NCBI RefSeq assembly: GCF_923079645.1
Contig: NZ_CAKLPY010000001.1
Coordinates: forward strand, 558,001-622,000
Length of the DNA: 64,000 nucleotides
DNA from: Emticicia aquatica
Lineage (GTDB): Bacteria; Bacteroidota; Bacteroidia; Cytophagales; Spirosomataceae
Direction of reading: 5' to 3'
Both the position numbers and the translations under genes were made by a program. The notes under the pieces were generated by a model. The model was given only the letters and a program-made list of their open reading frames with translations. It was not told where the DNA came from and did not search any database. Of the stretch, positions 26,999 to 36,514 are shown piece after piece (within the stretch, counting starts at the first letter, position 1; each line of letters begins with the position of its first letter).

Positions 26999-28114
26999 AT
27001 GAAAAAAACGTTAATCTTATGCTTGTTTAGTTTTTCTATTTTTGCCCAAAACGTTTCTAAAATAGATTCTGGAGCAATAAATGGAGCAAATTATCGCATT
27101 CTTTTTCCTGAAAATTGGAAAGGAAAATTAATAATGTACGCACATGGCTACGAATTTATGGGTTCAAAACCACTCCAAAGTCAAAACCCAGAATTCATCA
27201 AAAGAATGTCTCCTTTTTTAGATAGAGGCTTTGCTGTGGCTGCCTCAGATTATGCCTATCAAGGTTTTGCTTTGCCTCAAGGTGTTGACGATACGGAAGC
27301 ATTACGCCAATATTTCGTGAATAAATATGGTAAACCAGATTCAACTTTTATGGTAGGACATTCGATGGGTGGTGGAATTTCGTTGGCTACACTCGAAAAT
27401 TTTGGGACAAATTATCATGGAGCTTTGCCTTTGTGTCCGTTAGCGAGCCGACCTTATTTACAATGCCGCAAAGAATTTGATATTTATGCTACTTTCAACG
27501 GCTTATTTACAGGAATAGTCCCTTCGCTCAAGGATATTTTTGATTTATCGAAGCCTTTTCAAGCTCAAAATGCTCGAACGATGCTTTCAAGAGCTAGAGA
27601 AATTAAAAAAGCAGTTTATGCCAAAGATTCAATCTTGGCAATCGCTTTCGCTAAACGTTTCGATTTAAAAGTAGATGATTTGCCTTTTTCATTATTTTTC
27701 AATGAAAATGTTTTGCGAGATATTGCTCAAAAAGCACACGGAAATCCATTCGATAATACCAATACTTTATATGCAGGTTTTCCAGATAATTTGCTTGTAA
27801 ATCAAAAAGCCGAACGCTTGGCAGCAACTGTAAATCCTGATGTGATTTTCAAAAAGTATGACCGAACTGGTAATATCGACAAGCCAACAGTGGTTATGCA
27901 CACCATTTATGACCAATTGATTCCTGCCAATTATGCCATTGTCAATTTTGAAAACATGGTGCATCAGCAAGGAAAAGACCAGTTTTATACAGTAAAATAT
28001 ACCAACGGACAAGGGCATTGTAATTTTACAAATCAACAAACTGCTAAGGCTTTTGATGAGTTGAGAACTTGGGTGAAAACAGGCGTAAAAGCCAAAGCTG
28101 GGTATTTGGAGTAA
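26999..28114 (+). CDS. Secreted alpha/beta hydrolase
   Basis: An exported 371-residue alpha/beta hydrolase with a signal peptide ending FAQ at residue 17. The oxyanion region is LIMYAHGYEF, the nucleophile Ser is in GHSMGGGIS near residue 122, and acid and base are likely in TIYDQLIP and GQGHCNF near the C-terminus. A CPLASRPYLQC segment (two Cys) lies in the middle. It resembles prolyl-peptidase-like or tannase/feruloyl esterase-related lipolytic proteins more than lipases. Gap of 12 bp to the AtuA C-terminal gene. Substrate probably an aromatic ester (inference). Confidence 0.7.
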   Translation: MKKTLILCLFSFSIFAQNVSKIDSGAINGANYRILFPENWKGKLIMYAHGYEFMGSKPLQSQNPEFIKRMSPFLDRGFAVAASDYAYQGFALPQGVDDTEALRQYFVNKYGKPDSTFMVGHSMGGGISLATLENFGTNYHGALPLCPLASRPYLQCRKEFDIYATFNGLFTGIVPSLKDIFDLSKPFQAQNARTMLSRAREIKKAVYAKDSILAIAFAKRFDLKVDDLPFSLFFNENVLRDIAQKAHGNPFDNTNTLYAGFPDNLLVNQKAERLAATVNPDVIFKKYDRTGNIDKPTVVMHTIYDQLIPANYAIVNFENMVHQQGKDQFYTVKYTNGQGHCNFTNQQTAKAFDELRTWVKTGVKAKAGYLE

Positions 28115-28188
28115 CGAGTTTTAAATTCAAATGAAAAACTAGAATTGAGTGGGATAATTTGATTTTGAACTTGATTTTATAAATAACT

Positions 28189-29055
28189 ATGATTGATATA
28201 CAAAAAATAACAGCCATCGACGTACACACACATGCTGAGGTTTCGTGTTGCCAACCGCACGACGATTATCGCTCAGAATTTGATGTGGCTTTTGCAAAAT
28301 ATTTCAAATCGGATAAACGTCCAACGATTCAAGAAACTGCCGATTTTTACCGTGAAAATAATTTGGCATTTGTCATGTTTACTGTCGATTCAGAGCATGA
28401 AGTGGGCAAAAAACGGATTCCAAACATAGAAGTTGCCGAAGCCGCTCTGAAAAATGATGATGTAATGATTGCTTTTGCGAGCATTGACCCACACAAAGGC
28501 CGAATGGGAGCGAGAGAAGCCCGTGACTTAATTGAAAATTATGGCGTGAAAGGCTTTAAATTTCATCCAACAGTACAAGGTTTTTACCCTTATGATAAAA
28601 TGGCCTATCATCTTTATGAAGTCATAGCGGAGTATAAATTGCCAATGTTGTTTCATTCGGGTCATTCGGGCTTTGGTTCAGGTGTTCGTGGCGGCGGTGG
28701 TTTGCGTTTGGAGTATTCAAATCCTATGCACCTCGATGATGTAGCGATTGATTTTCCTGATTGCCCAATAATTATTGCTCATCCGAGTTGGCCTTGGCAA
28801 GATGAAGCTCTTTCGGTGGCTATGCATAAACCCAATGTTTATATTGATTTGAGCGGCTGGTCGCCTAAATATTTTCCAAAACAATTGGTACAATATGCCA
28901 ACACAATGCTAAAAAACAGGGTTCTTTTTGGAACAGATTTTCCATTGATTACGCCAGAAAGATGGATGAAAGATTTTGAAGAAGCAGGTTTTAAAGAAGA
29001 AGTGAAACCTTTAATTTTGAAAGAAAATGCCATTAAAATGCTAGGTTTGAAGTAG
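28189..29055 (+). CDS. Amidohydrolase superfamily protein (ACMSD/OMA hydratase-like)
   Basis: A 288-residue TIM-barrel metal enzyme. The first metal motif is DVHTHAEV (residues 11-18), further ligands are likely in FKFHPTVQGFYP, FHSGHSG and IAHPSWPW, and the catalytic Asp is in FGTDFPLI near residue 250. This is the amidohydrolase-2 type that includes ACMSD, gamma-resorcylate decarboxylase and 4-oxalomesaconate hydratase. In an aromatic-acid cluster, non-oxidative decarboxylation of a hydroxybenzoate or hydration of a ring-cleavage product are the likely options. It converges on the AraC gene with 5 bp between them. Confidence 0.75.
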   Translation: MIDIQKITAIDVHTHAEVSCCQPHDDYRSEFDVAFAKYFKSDKRPTIQETADFYRENNLAFVMFTVDSEHEVGKKRIPNIEVAEAALKNDDVMIAFASIDPHKGRMGAREARDLIENYGVKGFKFHPTVQGFYPYDKMAYHLYEVIAEYKLPMLFHSGHSGFGSGVRGGGGLRLEYSNPMHLDDVAIDFPDCPIIIAHPSWPWQDEALSVAMHKPNVYIDLSGWSPKYFPKQLVQYANTMLKNRVLFGTDFPLITPERWMKDFEEAGFKEEVKPLILKENAIKMLGLK

Positions 29056-29060
29056 AATCT

Positions 29061-29933
29061 TTATTTTTTTCTAAATTCACTCGGTGAAAAACCTGTTTGC
29101 TTTTTGAAAAGTCGGGTGAAATACGCTGGGTCTTTGAAGTCAAGAAAGTAAGAAATTTCAGCAATTGAATGCGTTGTATTTTTGAGGTATTTTTTTGCTT
29201 CACCAATGAGGTATTCATGAACTATCTGTAAGGCGGATTTTTTTACTAAAGTTTGACAAATACGATTCAAATGAACCGCCGTAATATTTAATTCTTTGGC
29301 ATAATCATGCATTGATTTTGATTCATGCAATGACTTTTTGATGTTTTTTTGGAATGACTGGAAATAAGCCAAAGTTCGGTTATCAGATTTAGAAATTTGG
29401 ATATTATCCTGCATTCCAATCCGATATAGTTTTAGAAAAAGTAGTTGAAAAAGCGATTGCAAATACAGTTGTTTTTCAAAATTTTGGCCTGAAATTTCTT
29501 TTATTATTTGGGAATTTATTTGTTGAATTTCGTCAAAATCTTCACGGTTTGGTTCAAAAGTAAAACTTTTTAAATGATTAAGTTCGAGTAAAATATGCGG
29601 AGAATTTCTGAAAATATTTTCCAAAAAAGATTCTGTAAAAGTAATCACATCGCCACAAATATTAGATTGAAAAACAAATCCATGAAGCGTATTTGTCGGA
29701 ATGACTAAAATTGAAGGAGCATTAAGAGCGATTTTTTTATGCTCCGAAATAAGTAAACCTTCTCCCGAAGAAAAAATAAAAATTTGAATTAAATCAGTAT
29801 GTAGATGTTCGGTTATTTCCCAATCGTACAATTTACTCCTTACTTCTAAGGTTTCGTGGTGAATAAATTCGCTTAAAAATGCCTGGTGATTATCACCATA
29901 TAAACCTTTGAAATTGACGAGATTTCTATTCAT
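29061..29933 (-). CDS. AraC family regulator of the pca operon (PobR-like)
   Basis: The protein (290 residues) has an N-terminal cupin sensing domain (HLHTDLIQIFIFSSGEG) and a C-terminal AraC double HTH ending with DPAYFTRLFKKQTGFSPSEF. It is divergent from pcaH with 152 bp between starts, which is the standard position of a local activator. AraC-type regulators of 4-hydroxybenzoate (pobA) genes are known in other bacteria. I infer control of the pcaH-to-thiolase operon, with protocatechuate or 4-hydroxybenzoate as the inducer; not proven. Confidence 0.85.
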   Translation of the reverse strand: MNRNLVNFKGLYGDNHQAFLSEFIHHETLEVRSKLYDWEITEHLHTDLIQIFIFSSGEGLLISEHKKIALNAPSILVIPTNTLHGFVFQSNICGDVITFTESFLENIFRNSPHILLELNHLKSFTFEPNREDFDEIQQINSQIIKEISGQNFEKQLYLQSLFQLLFLKLYRIGMQDNIQISKSDNRTLAYFQSFQKNIKKSLHESKSMHDYAKELNITAVHLNRICQTLVKKSALQIVHEYLIGEAKKYLKNTTHSIAEISYFLDFKDPAYFTRLFKKQTGFSPSEFRKK

Positions 29934-30027
29934 TTATGTTTTAAAAATGCAACTTATACTTGAATTTTAAGCCAAATATTGACAAAATGTTTGATTTGTG
30001 CAAGTTTATTTTTTATTAATCCAATAG

Positions 30028-30053
30028 TTTGTTCGGATACACAGCTACATTTG
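30028..30053 (+). promoter_or_regulatory. Possible promoter of the pca operon
   Basis: TACATTTG at 30046-30053 matches the Bacteroidota -7 consensus TAnnTTTG and lies 32 bp before the pcaH ATG. TTTG at 30028-30031 could be the -33 element, but the 14-nt spacing is shorter than usual; an activator such as the divergent AraC protein could compensate. Confidence 0.38.
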
Positions 30054-30085
30054 TGAAGCATTTATTCAAACCTTTTTATTAAACA

Positions 30086-30793
30086 ATGAGCAATATCATA
30101 TACAATCTTTTCGACAGAGAAGTACATCCTCCGTACTTATCACCTGAGTATAAATCAACAATTTTGAGAGCTCCAACAATGCCTCTTATTCCGCTTAAAC
30201 AATCACTTTCGGAACTTTCTGGACCTATTTTTGGCGATTTTAATTTAGGAGAATTTGATAATGACCTCACAAAAAATGCACTAAAAAATGGGGAACCTTT
30301 AGGGGAAAGAATTGTGGTTCACGGAAAAGTGATGGATGAAAATGGTCGACCAATTCCGCATACATTAATAGAAATTTGGCAAGCGAATGCCGCAGGAAGA
30401 TATATCCATAAAGTTGACCAACACGCTGCTCCACTTGACCCTAATTTTTTAGGAGCTGGGCGTTGCATGACAGACAAAGATGGAAATTATAAGTTTTATA
30501 CCATCAAACCAGGAGCTTATCCGTGGGGAAATCATCCAAATGCTTGGCGTCCAAATCATATTCATTTTTCACTTTTTGGATCAAATATTACTAATCGATT
30601 GGTTACACAAATGTATTTTCCTGGTGACCCATTGTTGCAATATGACCCAATTTTCTTGGGTGTTCCACCAAAAGGAAGAGAATTATTGATTTCAAGCTTC
30701 GATTTAAGTATTACCGAACCAAGTTTTGCTCTCGGTTATAGATTTGATTTTGTTTTAAGAGGAAATAATGCCACTCCTTTTGAAAATTTATGA
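30086..30793 (+). CDS. pcaH: Protocatechuate 3,4-dioxygenase beta subunit
   Basis: The 235-residue protein is the iron-bearing subunit of the intradiol dioxygenase that opens protocatechuate to 3-carboxy-cis,cis-muconate. All four non-haem Fe(III) ligands can be read: Y106 (AGRYIHK), Y145 (PGAYPWGN), H158 and H160 (RPNHIHF). The N-terminal segment with PPYLSPEYKSTILRAP is typical of beta subunits. It is first in the pca run and followed by pcaG after 67 bp. Complete ligand set and partner gene make the call firm. Confidence 0.95.
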   Translation: MSNIIYNLFDREVHPPYLSPEYKSTILRAPTMPLIPLKQSLSELSGPIFGDFNLGEFDNDLTKNALKNGEPLGERIVVHGKVMDENGRPIPHTLIEIWQANAAGRYIHKVDQHAAPLDPNFLGAGRCMTDKDGNYKFYTIKPGAYPWGNHPNAWRPNHIHFSLFGSNITNRLVTQMYFPGDPLLQYDPIFLGVPPKGRELLISSFDLSITEPSFALGYRFDFVLRGNNATPFENL

Positions 30794-30860
30794 TTGAAAT
30801 AATTTGAGCCAAATCACCAAAAAAGTACAAATCGTTCATCATTGATAATTTATAATTAAG

Positions 30861-31385
30861 ATGTTACAAACCCCTTCACAAACAGTCGGCCCTTATTTTG
30901 CTTATGGTCTTACGCCTGAGCAGTATTTATATGATTTTAAAAGTTTGGTTGGAAATAGATTGGTTAGCCCACTCGAACACCCAAATGCGATAACGATTTC
31001 TGGAAAAGTTTTTGACGGAGAACACAATGTTATACCTGATGCAATGCTTGAAATTTGGCAAAATGATGGCAATAATCAACTTTTTGGCAGATTCGGGACA
31101 GGTACTGATGCCGAAAATCGTTTTGTTTTTCATACCGTAAAACCCACTTCTGTCGATGCACAAGCTCCGTATCTTACGGTCATATTATTTATGCGTGGGC
31201 AACTGATTCATTCTTACACACGTATTTATTTTTCTGATGAAAGTGAATTAAATGAAAAAGATGAAGTGTTAAATTCAATTCCAAAAGAAAGACGAAATAC
31301 GCTTATTGCACAGAAAAAAAGCTTAACTTATGAGTTTAATATTTATATGCAAGGCGAAAACGAAACTGTGTTTTTTGAAATATGA
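30861..31385 (+). CDS. pcaG: Protocatechuate 3,4-dioxygenase alpha subunit
   Basis: A 174-residue alpha subunit. The opening TPSQTVGPYFAYGLTPEQ and the DAMLEIWQ and GRFGT segments are characteristic; the equivalents of the iron-binding Tyr/His residues are absent, as expected for this subunit. It forms the alpha-beta protomer with PcaH. Its stop codon overlaps the ATG of the next gene by 4 bp (31382-31385), so translation is probably coupled. Confidence 0.95.
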   Translation: MLQTPSQTVGPYFAYGLTPEQYLYDFKSLVGNRLVSPLEHPNAITISGKVFDGEHNVIPDAMLEIWQNDGNNQLFGRFGTGTDAENRFVFHTVKPTSVDAQAPYLTVILFMRGQLIHSYTRIYFSDESELNEKDEVLNSIPKERRNTLIAQKKSLTYEFNIYMQGENETVFFEI

Positions 31386-32692
31386 GTCTTTATTCAGAAT
31401 TATTTTACTCAAAAGCCATCAATGAGCTATTTTCCGACCAGAATTTAGTTGCTCAAATGTTGCAATTTGAAGCCGTTTTGGCAGTTTCTCAAGCCAAAGA
31501 GGGAATTATTCCTCCATCTATGGCAGAGATAATTGGCCATTGCTGCGAACCCGAATTGATTGATTTTGAAAAACTCCGAACAGCTATTAAATTGAGTGGT
31601 AATGCGGCCATTCCATTGGTAAAACAATTAACCGAAATCATTAAAAATAAAGATACCGAAGCAGCAAAGTATGTGCATTTTGGAGCAACCAGCCAAGATG
31701 TAGTTGATACTGCGATAGTATTACAAATCAAAGATTTCATGGATTGGCTTGAAGAAAAAATAATACTGTTAGAACACCAATTAATAGCCATTACAAAAAA
31801 ACATCGCAACACTGTGATGATTGGCAGAACGCTACTTCAGCAAGCAAAACCAATTACGTTTGGCTTAAAAACTGCTCTTTATTTAGAATCCATTACTCGC
31901 TCAAAAGAACGTATTTTGGAAGTAAAAAAGCGAGTTTTGGTTATCCAATTAGCTGGTGCGGTTGGTAGTCAAAATCAAAATATTTCAACTGCTGTTAAAC
32001 GTCAATTTGCCCAAATTTTAGATTTAAATTACGCTCATTCGTGGCATACGAATCGTGATAATTTTGCCGAATTTGCAGCTTTTTTAGGTGTTTTGGTAGG
32101 AAATTTAGGCAAAATAGCCAAAGATATTTCACTATTAATGCAAACAGAAGTTGGAGAGGTTTTCGAGGGTGCATCTGAAGGGAAAGGCGGTTCGAGTACA
32201 ATGCCTCACAAGCGAAATCCTGTAACATCAACAGCTATTTTGGCAAATGCAAGTCGAGTGCCAAACTTGGTTGCAACAATGCTTACGACTATGCCGCAAG
32301 AGCATGAACGTTCGGTTGGACTTTGGCATGCTGAATGGGAAGTTTTGACTGAAATAATGCTTTTAACTGCGGGGACAGTTGAACGAAGTATTGAATTGAT
32401 TGAAAGCTTAGAATTGGATAAAACCAAGATGTTGCAAAACCTAGAATTGACTAAAGGCTTAATTTATGCCGAAAATGTTTCGCTAGAATTAGCTAAAAAA
32501 ATAGGTAAATCAGATGCCCATGAATTGGTAGAAAAAGCCTGTAAATTAGCTATTTCCGCAGATAAACATTTGAAGGAAGTTTTGCAAGATTTGAAAGTTG
32601 ATTTACCAAATATTGATGAACTTTTCAATCCTGAAAATTCAATCGGTTTGAGCTTAGAAATAATAGATGAGATTTTGGATAAAATTTCTTAA
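31382..32692 (+). CDS. pcaB: 3-carboxy-cis,cis-muconate cycloisomerase
   Basis: The 436-residue protein is of the fumarase/aspartase superfamily, with the signature GGSSTMPHKRNP near residues 270-281 and the earlier HFGATSQDVVDTA near 99-111. It lactonises the ring-cleavage product to 4-carboxymuconolactone. Placement right after pcaG and before pcaL separates it from adenylosuccinate lyase, its closest look-alike. Length is close to the usual 400-450 residues. Confidence 0.93.
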   Translation: MSLYSELFYSKAINELFSDQNLVAQMLQFEAVLAVSQAKEGIIPPSMAEIIGHCCEPELIDFEKLRTAIKLSGNAAIPLVKQLTEIIKNKDTEAAKYVHFGATSQDVVDTAIVLQIKDFMDWLEEKIILLEHQLIAITKKHRNTVMIGRTLLQQAKPITFGLKTALYLESITRSKERILEVKKRVLVIQLAGAVGSQNQNISTAVKRQFAQILDLNYAHSWHTNRDNFAEFAAFLGVLVGNLGKIAKDISLLMQTEVGEVFEGASEGKGGSSTMPHKRNPVTSTAILANASRVPNLVATMLTTMPQEHERSVGLWHAEWEVLTEIMLLTAGTVERSIELIESLELDKTKMLQNLELTKGLIYAENVSLELAKKIGKSDAHELVEKACKLAISADKHLKEVLQDLKVDLPNIDELFNPENSIGLSLEIIDEILDKIS

Positions 32693-32722
32693 AAAGAATA
32701 TCGTGTTCAAATAATTGCATAA

Positions 32723-33853
32723 ATGATACAGACAAATTACAAAATTCAAGGAACTCCCAACAGCCCTGTTTTGGTTTTTTCAAACTCACTTGGTTCAGAA
32801 ATGTTAATGTGGGATGAATTGATTCCATATTTACTGCCATATTTTAGGGTTTTACAATATGATACTCGTGGACATGGCGGAACTGAAAAAACACCAGAAC
32901 CTTATACAATTGCTTTATTAGGCAATGATTTGCTGGAATTATTGGACTCATTGCAAATCCAAGAATTTTATTTTTGTGGATTATCAATGGGTGGTTTAAT
33001 CGGGCAATGGCTTGGGGTTCATCATTCCGACCGACTTAAAAAGTTGATTATCAGCAATACTGGGGCAAAAATTGGTAATGACGAGCGTTGGAATGGACGT
33101 ATCGAGACTATCAATAAAAATGGAATGCAAGCCATTGTGGATGATACAATAGAACGCTGGTTTACCGAAAGTTTCCGAAAAAATAATGAAAAAAGAGTAG
33201 CCGAAACTAAAGCTATGTTTCTTCGGAGCGATGTTTTAGGTTATTCAAATTGTTGTGCGGCCATTCGTGATGCCGACTTTAGAGAAGATTTATCAAAAAT
33301 ATCTGCTGAAACATTGGTTATTACTGGCGATGAAGACCCTGTTACAAATGTCGAGCAAGCAACATTTTTAGTGAAGAACATTCCTAATGCTACACTAGAA
33401 ATTCTTCCTGCAAGACATTTATCTAGTACTGAATTACCTAAAAAATTTAGTGAAACGCTCATTAATTTTATTGCTGGAAATACCACTTTTGATAAAGGAA
33501 TGCACGTTCGACGGAGTGTTTTGGGTGATGCCCACGTCAATAGAGCAAATGCAAATATCAACGAGTTTAACGCTGAATTTCAGCAGTTTATTACCAATTA
33601 TGCTTGGGGAGAAATTTGGACTCGTGCGGGTTTATCAAAACATAATCGAAGCTTGATAACAATTGCTATGTTAATTGCTCTTAACCGAAAAACTGAATTG
33701 AAAATGCACATCAAAGCTGCTTTTAACAATGGCGTGACCATTGACGAAATCAAGGAGATTTTCATGCAGTCAGCACTTTATTGTGGTTTGCCTGCTGCAA
33801 ATGAGGCTTTTCACAGTGCAGAAGAAGTATTTATTGAAATGGGAATAAAATAG
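32723..33853 (+). CDS. pcaL: Fused 3-oxoadipate enol-lactonase and 4-carboxymuconolactone decarboxylase
   Basis: One 376-residue chain carries two steps. Residues 1-255 form an alpha/beta hydrolase (PcaD) with the nucleophile S88 in GLSMGG, acid in ITGDEDPVT and base in PARHLSS. Residues 258-376 form a carboxymuconolactone decarboxylase (PcaC) domain (GMHVRRSVLGDAHV, then EIWTRAGLSKHNRSL). The decarboxylase acts first in the pathway, then the lactonase yields 3-oxoadipate. Such PcaL fusions are known from actinobacteria and some others. Only 3 bp separate it from pobA. Confidence 0.93.
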   Translation: MIQTNYKIQGTPNSPVLVFSNSLGSEMLMWDELIPYLLPYFRVLQYDTRGHGGTEKTPEPYTIALLGNDLLELLDSLQIQEFYFCGLSMGGLIGQWLGVHHSDRLKKLIISNTGAKIGNDERWNGRIETINKNGMQAIVDDTIERWFTESFRKNNEKRVAETKAMFLRSDVLGYSNCCAAIRDADFREDLSKISAETLVITGDEDPVTNVEQATFLVKNIPNATLEILPARHLSSTELPKKFSETLINFIAGNTTFDKGMHVRRSVLGDAHVNRANANINEFNAEFQQFITNYAWGEIWTRAGLSKHNRSLITIAMLIALNRKTELKMHIKAAFNNGVTIDEIKEIFMQSALYCGLPAANEAFHSAEEVFIEMGIK

Positions 33854-33856
33854 ACA

Positions 33857-35047
33857 ATGAAAAATATAAAAACACAAGTCGGGATTATTGGAGCAGGCCC
33901 TGCGGGACTAACCCTTGCTCATTGGTTGAAACAGCATGGAATCGAGTCAGTAATTCTTGAAAATCGTAGTCGAGAATATGCTCAATCGAGGGTTAGAGCG
34001 GGTTTGCTCGAACAAAACACAGTTGATATTTATAAGAAATTAGGTCTAGCAGATAGGCTTGTTAAAGAAGGACAAGAACATCATGGCGTATATTTAAACT
34101 TTGATGGAAAAAGAATTCGGGTTCCTTTTGGCGAATTGACAGGCGGTAGAAATATCACTATTTATGGACAACAGGAAGTCGTAAAAGACCTGACGGAAGC
34201 TTGGTTGGCAGGCGGAGGAGAATTGTACTTTGAGGCAGAAGCCAAACAAATTGAAGGTTTTGAAGGCGAGAATCCAAAAATTCATTTTGAATATGCAGGC
34301 GAAAAAGGCATTTTAACTTGTGATTTTGTGGCAGCTTGCGATGGTTTTCATGGCATTGGGCGGAAGACTTTACCCAAAAATTCATTCAATGAGTTTTCAA
34401 TTACTTATCCATTTAGTTGGTTGGGTATATTGGCAAATGTTGCACCTTCATCCGAAGAATTGATTTATGCCTACCATGAAAATGGCTTTGCTTTGCACAG
34501 TTTACGTTCGGATAAAGTGAGTCGTCTTTATATTCAAGTCGATAACGATGACCATATTGATAATTGGTCGGATGAGAGAATTTGGGAGGAACTATCAATT
34601 CGTTTAGGTACAAAAGGCTGGAAATTAAATTCAGGGCCAATTTTTGAAAAAAGCATTACACCAATGCGTAGCTTTTTTACGGATAATATGCAATCAGGCA
34701 GGTTGTTTTTAGCTGGAGACGCTGCTCATATCGTTCCACCAACTGGGGGAAAAGGTTTGAATTTGGCTGTTGCTGACGTGAAACATTTGGTTGATGGCTT
34801 TGTGGATTTTTATAAAAATAATTCAATGCAAAGCTTGGATAATTATTCTGCAATTGCTTTGAAACGTATTTGGAGAGCCCAAGATTTTTCAAACTTTATG
34901 ACCACTTTGTTTCATAAACAAGATGAACATGGGTCTTTTACTTATCATCTTCAAAAAGCAAAATTTGATTATATTAGTTTTTCAAAAGTGTATGCAACAA
35001 CTATCGCCGAAAATTATGTCGGATTACCATTTGAAACTTTTGAATAA
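33857..35047 (+). CDS. pobA: 4-hydroxybenzoate 3-monooxygenase
   Basis: A 396-residue group A flavoprotein with GAGPAGL at residues 12-18, the PobA-typical SREYAQSRVRAGLLEQNTVD near residues 38-57, and GDAAHIVPPTGGKGLNLAVADV near 285-306. It hydroxylates 4-hydroxybenzoate at C3 using NADPH and O2 and delivers protocatechuate to PcaHG. The length equals the well-studied Pseudomonas enzyme (394). Presence of pobA shows that the input is 4-hydroxybenzoate, the product expected from p-coumarate side-chain removal. Confidence 0.95.
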   Translation: MKNIKTQVGIIGAGPAGLTLAHWLKQHGIESVILENRSREYAQSRVRAGLLEQNTVDIYKKLGLADRLVKEGQEHHGVYLNFDGKRIRVPFGELTGGRNITIYGQQEVVKDLTEAWLAGGGELYFEAEAKQIEGFEGENPKIHFEYAGEKGILTCDFVAACDGFHGIGRKTLPKNSFNEFSITYPFSWLGILANVAPSSEELIYAYHENGFALHSLRSDKVSRLYIQVDNDDHIDNWSDERIWEELSIRLGTKGWKLNSGPIFEKSITPMRSFFTDNMQSGRLFLAGDAAHIVPPTGGKGLNLAVADVKHLVDGFVDFYKNNSMQSLDNYSAIALKRIWRAQDFSNFMTTLFHKQDEHGSFTYHLQKAKFDYISFSKVYATTIAENYVGLPFETFE

Positions 35048-35066
35048 CCAATTTTAAAATAATTAT

Positions 35067-35104
35067 AGCCACAAAATCAGGTAATAACTTTTGATTTTGT
35101 GGCT
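35067..35104 (+). other. Intercistronic hairpin between pobA and the CoA-transferase gene
   Basis: AGCCACAAAATCA (35067-35079) and its exact complement (35092-35104) form a 13-bp stem with a 12-nt loop in the 84-bp gap. There is no T run after it on the plus strand. It may be a processing or mRNA-stabilising element, or a weak terminator lowering downstream expression. Confidence 0.45.
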
Positions 35105-35131
35105 TACGCATTCAATCTTATCAAATAATAA

Positions 35132-36481
35132 ATGAAACAAGTTCCTATAATTGATTTACATACGGCTGCCAAAATGGTAAAAGAAGGCGATACCTTACTA
35201 CAAGGTGGCTTCGGGATGACTGGAAATCCTGTGCATTTGATGCATGCTTTGGCAGAAATTGGTACAAAAAATTTAACTTTTATTGGTAATAATACTGGCG
35301 AACCTGGATTAGGCGGCGACCGATTGCTTGCCAATGGTCAATTAAAAAAAATTATTGGTTCATTTTTTACGAGTAATCCAAATGCCGTAAAAGCTGTTCA
35401 AGCAGGTTTGGTTGAATCAGAACTATTGCCACAAGGAACGCTCGCCGAAGCGATTAGGGCAGGTGGTGCTGGAATTGGCGGTTTTTATACGCCAACTTCG
35501 GCAGGAACGCTCATTGCTGCAGGGCGTGAAACTAAAATTATTGACGGAGAAGAACAGGTTTTCATCAAAGGAATCAGAGGAAATGTAGCTTTTATTCGTG
35601 CTTGGAAAGCTGATACAGCAGGAAACTTGCAATACCGAATGACCGAAAATAATTTCAATAAAGCAATGGCAACGGCAGCCGATTTAGTTATCGCTGAAGT
35701 GGAAGAAATTGTTCCAGTTGGCGAAATCGCTCCCGAATTTATTCATACGCAAGGTTGTTACGTTGATTACTTGGTTGAAGCCAAAATCACACTTGCCGAT
35801 TTAGGTACTTCTGCTTCGGTTTCTTCTTCCAAAAAAGTTGATGAAAGTCGCATGAATATGGCCCGACGAGCTTTGTCTGAATTGAAAAAAGGAGATGTGG
35901 TAAATTTAGGTATCGGTATTCCAACTTTAGTTGCTGATTTGATTACCGATAAACACGGAATTATCTTGCATACTGAAAATGGCATGCTCGGAGTAGGCCC
36001 CGTTCCGATTGATGGTGGCGGAGCAATGGATTATCCAGTAAATGCTGGTAAAATTCCAGTTACAGCATTAAAAGGAAGTAGCTATTTTGATAGTGCAGAT
36101 TCGTTTGCAATGATTCGTGGCGGACATATTGATGTTGCAATTATGGGTGGTTTGGAAGTCGATGAAGCAGGAAATCTTGCCAATTGGGCTGTTCCTGGAA
36201 AACCACTTTTGGGTGTCGGCGGTGCGATGGATTTGGCGAAAGGAGCAAAGAGATTGATTATCACAATGACTCATTCAAATCCTGATGGTTCATCAAAAAT
36301 AGTTCCAACTTGTACTTTGCCTTTAACAGCTAAAGGCGTAGTTGATATGGTTATTACTGAATTGGCAGTTTTTGCTTTTCCTGAAGGAAAATTAACGCTT
36401 ATCGGATTGATGCCAAACGTAACTATCGAAGAAGTAAGAGCAAAAACAAGTGCAAGTTTTGATGAAAAAATCAACTATTAA
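35132..36481 (+). CDS. Fused 3-oxoadipate CoA-transferase (alpha and beta subunits)
   Basis: A 449-residue protein in which an A-subunit domain (residues 1-215, with the [11 protein letters not shown] and [11 protein letters not shown] segments) and a B-subunit domain (residues 235-449) are joined. The catalytic Glu is in ENGMLGVGP in the B half, and GGxDVAxxGxxEVD-like residues ([18 protein letters not shown]) follow. It would transfer CoA from succinyl-CoA to 3-oxoadipate. In many bacteria these are separate pcaI and pcaJ products. Acetoacetate or malonate as acceptor is an alternative, relevant because a malonate cassette follows. Confidence 0.85.
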   Translation: MKQVPIIDLHTAAKMVKEGDTLLQGGFGMTGNPVHLMHALAEIGTKNLTFIGNNTGEPGLGGDRLLANGQLKKIIGSFFTSNPNAVKAVQAGLVESELLPQGTLAEAIRAGGAGIGGFYTPTSAGTLIAAGRETKIIDGEEQVFIKGIRGNVAFIRAWKADTAGNLQYRMTENNFNKAMATAADLVIAEVEEIVPVGEIAPEFIHTQGCYVDYLVEAKITLADLGTSASVSSSKKVDESRMNMARRALSELKKGDVVNLGIGIPTLVADLITDKHGIILHTENGMLGVGPVPIDGGGAMDYPVNAGKIPVTALKGSSYFDSADSFAMIRGGHIDVAIMGGLEVDEAGNLANWAVPGKPLLGVGGAMDLAKGAKRLIITMTHSNPDGSSKIVPTCTLPLTAKGVVDMVITELAVFAFPEGKLTLIGLMPNVTIEEVRAKTSASFDEKINY

Positions 36482-36514
36482 AAGCCATATTTGTAGATAA
36501 AATATTTCAGTCTT

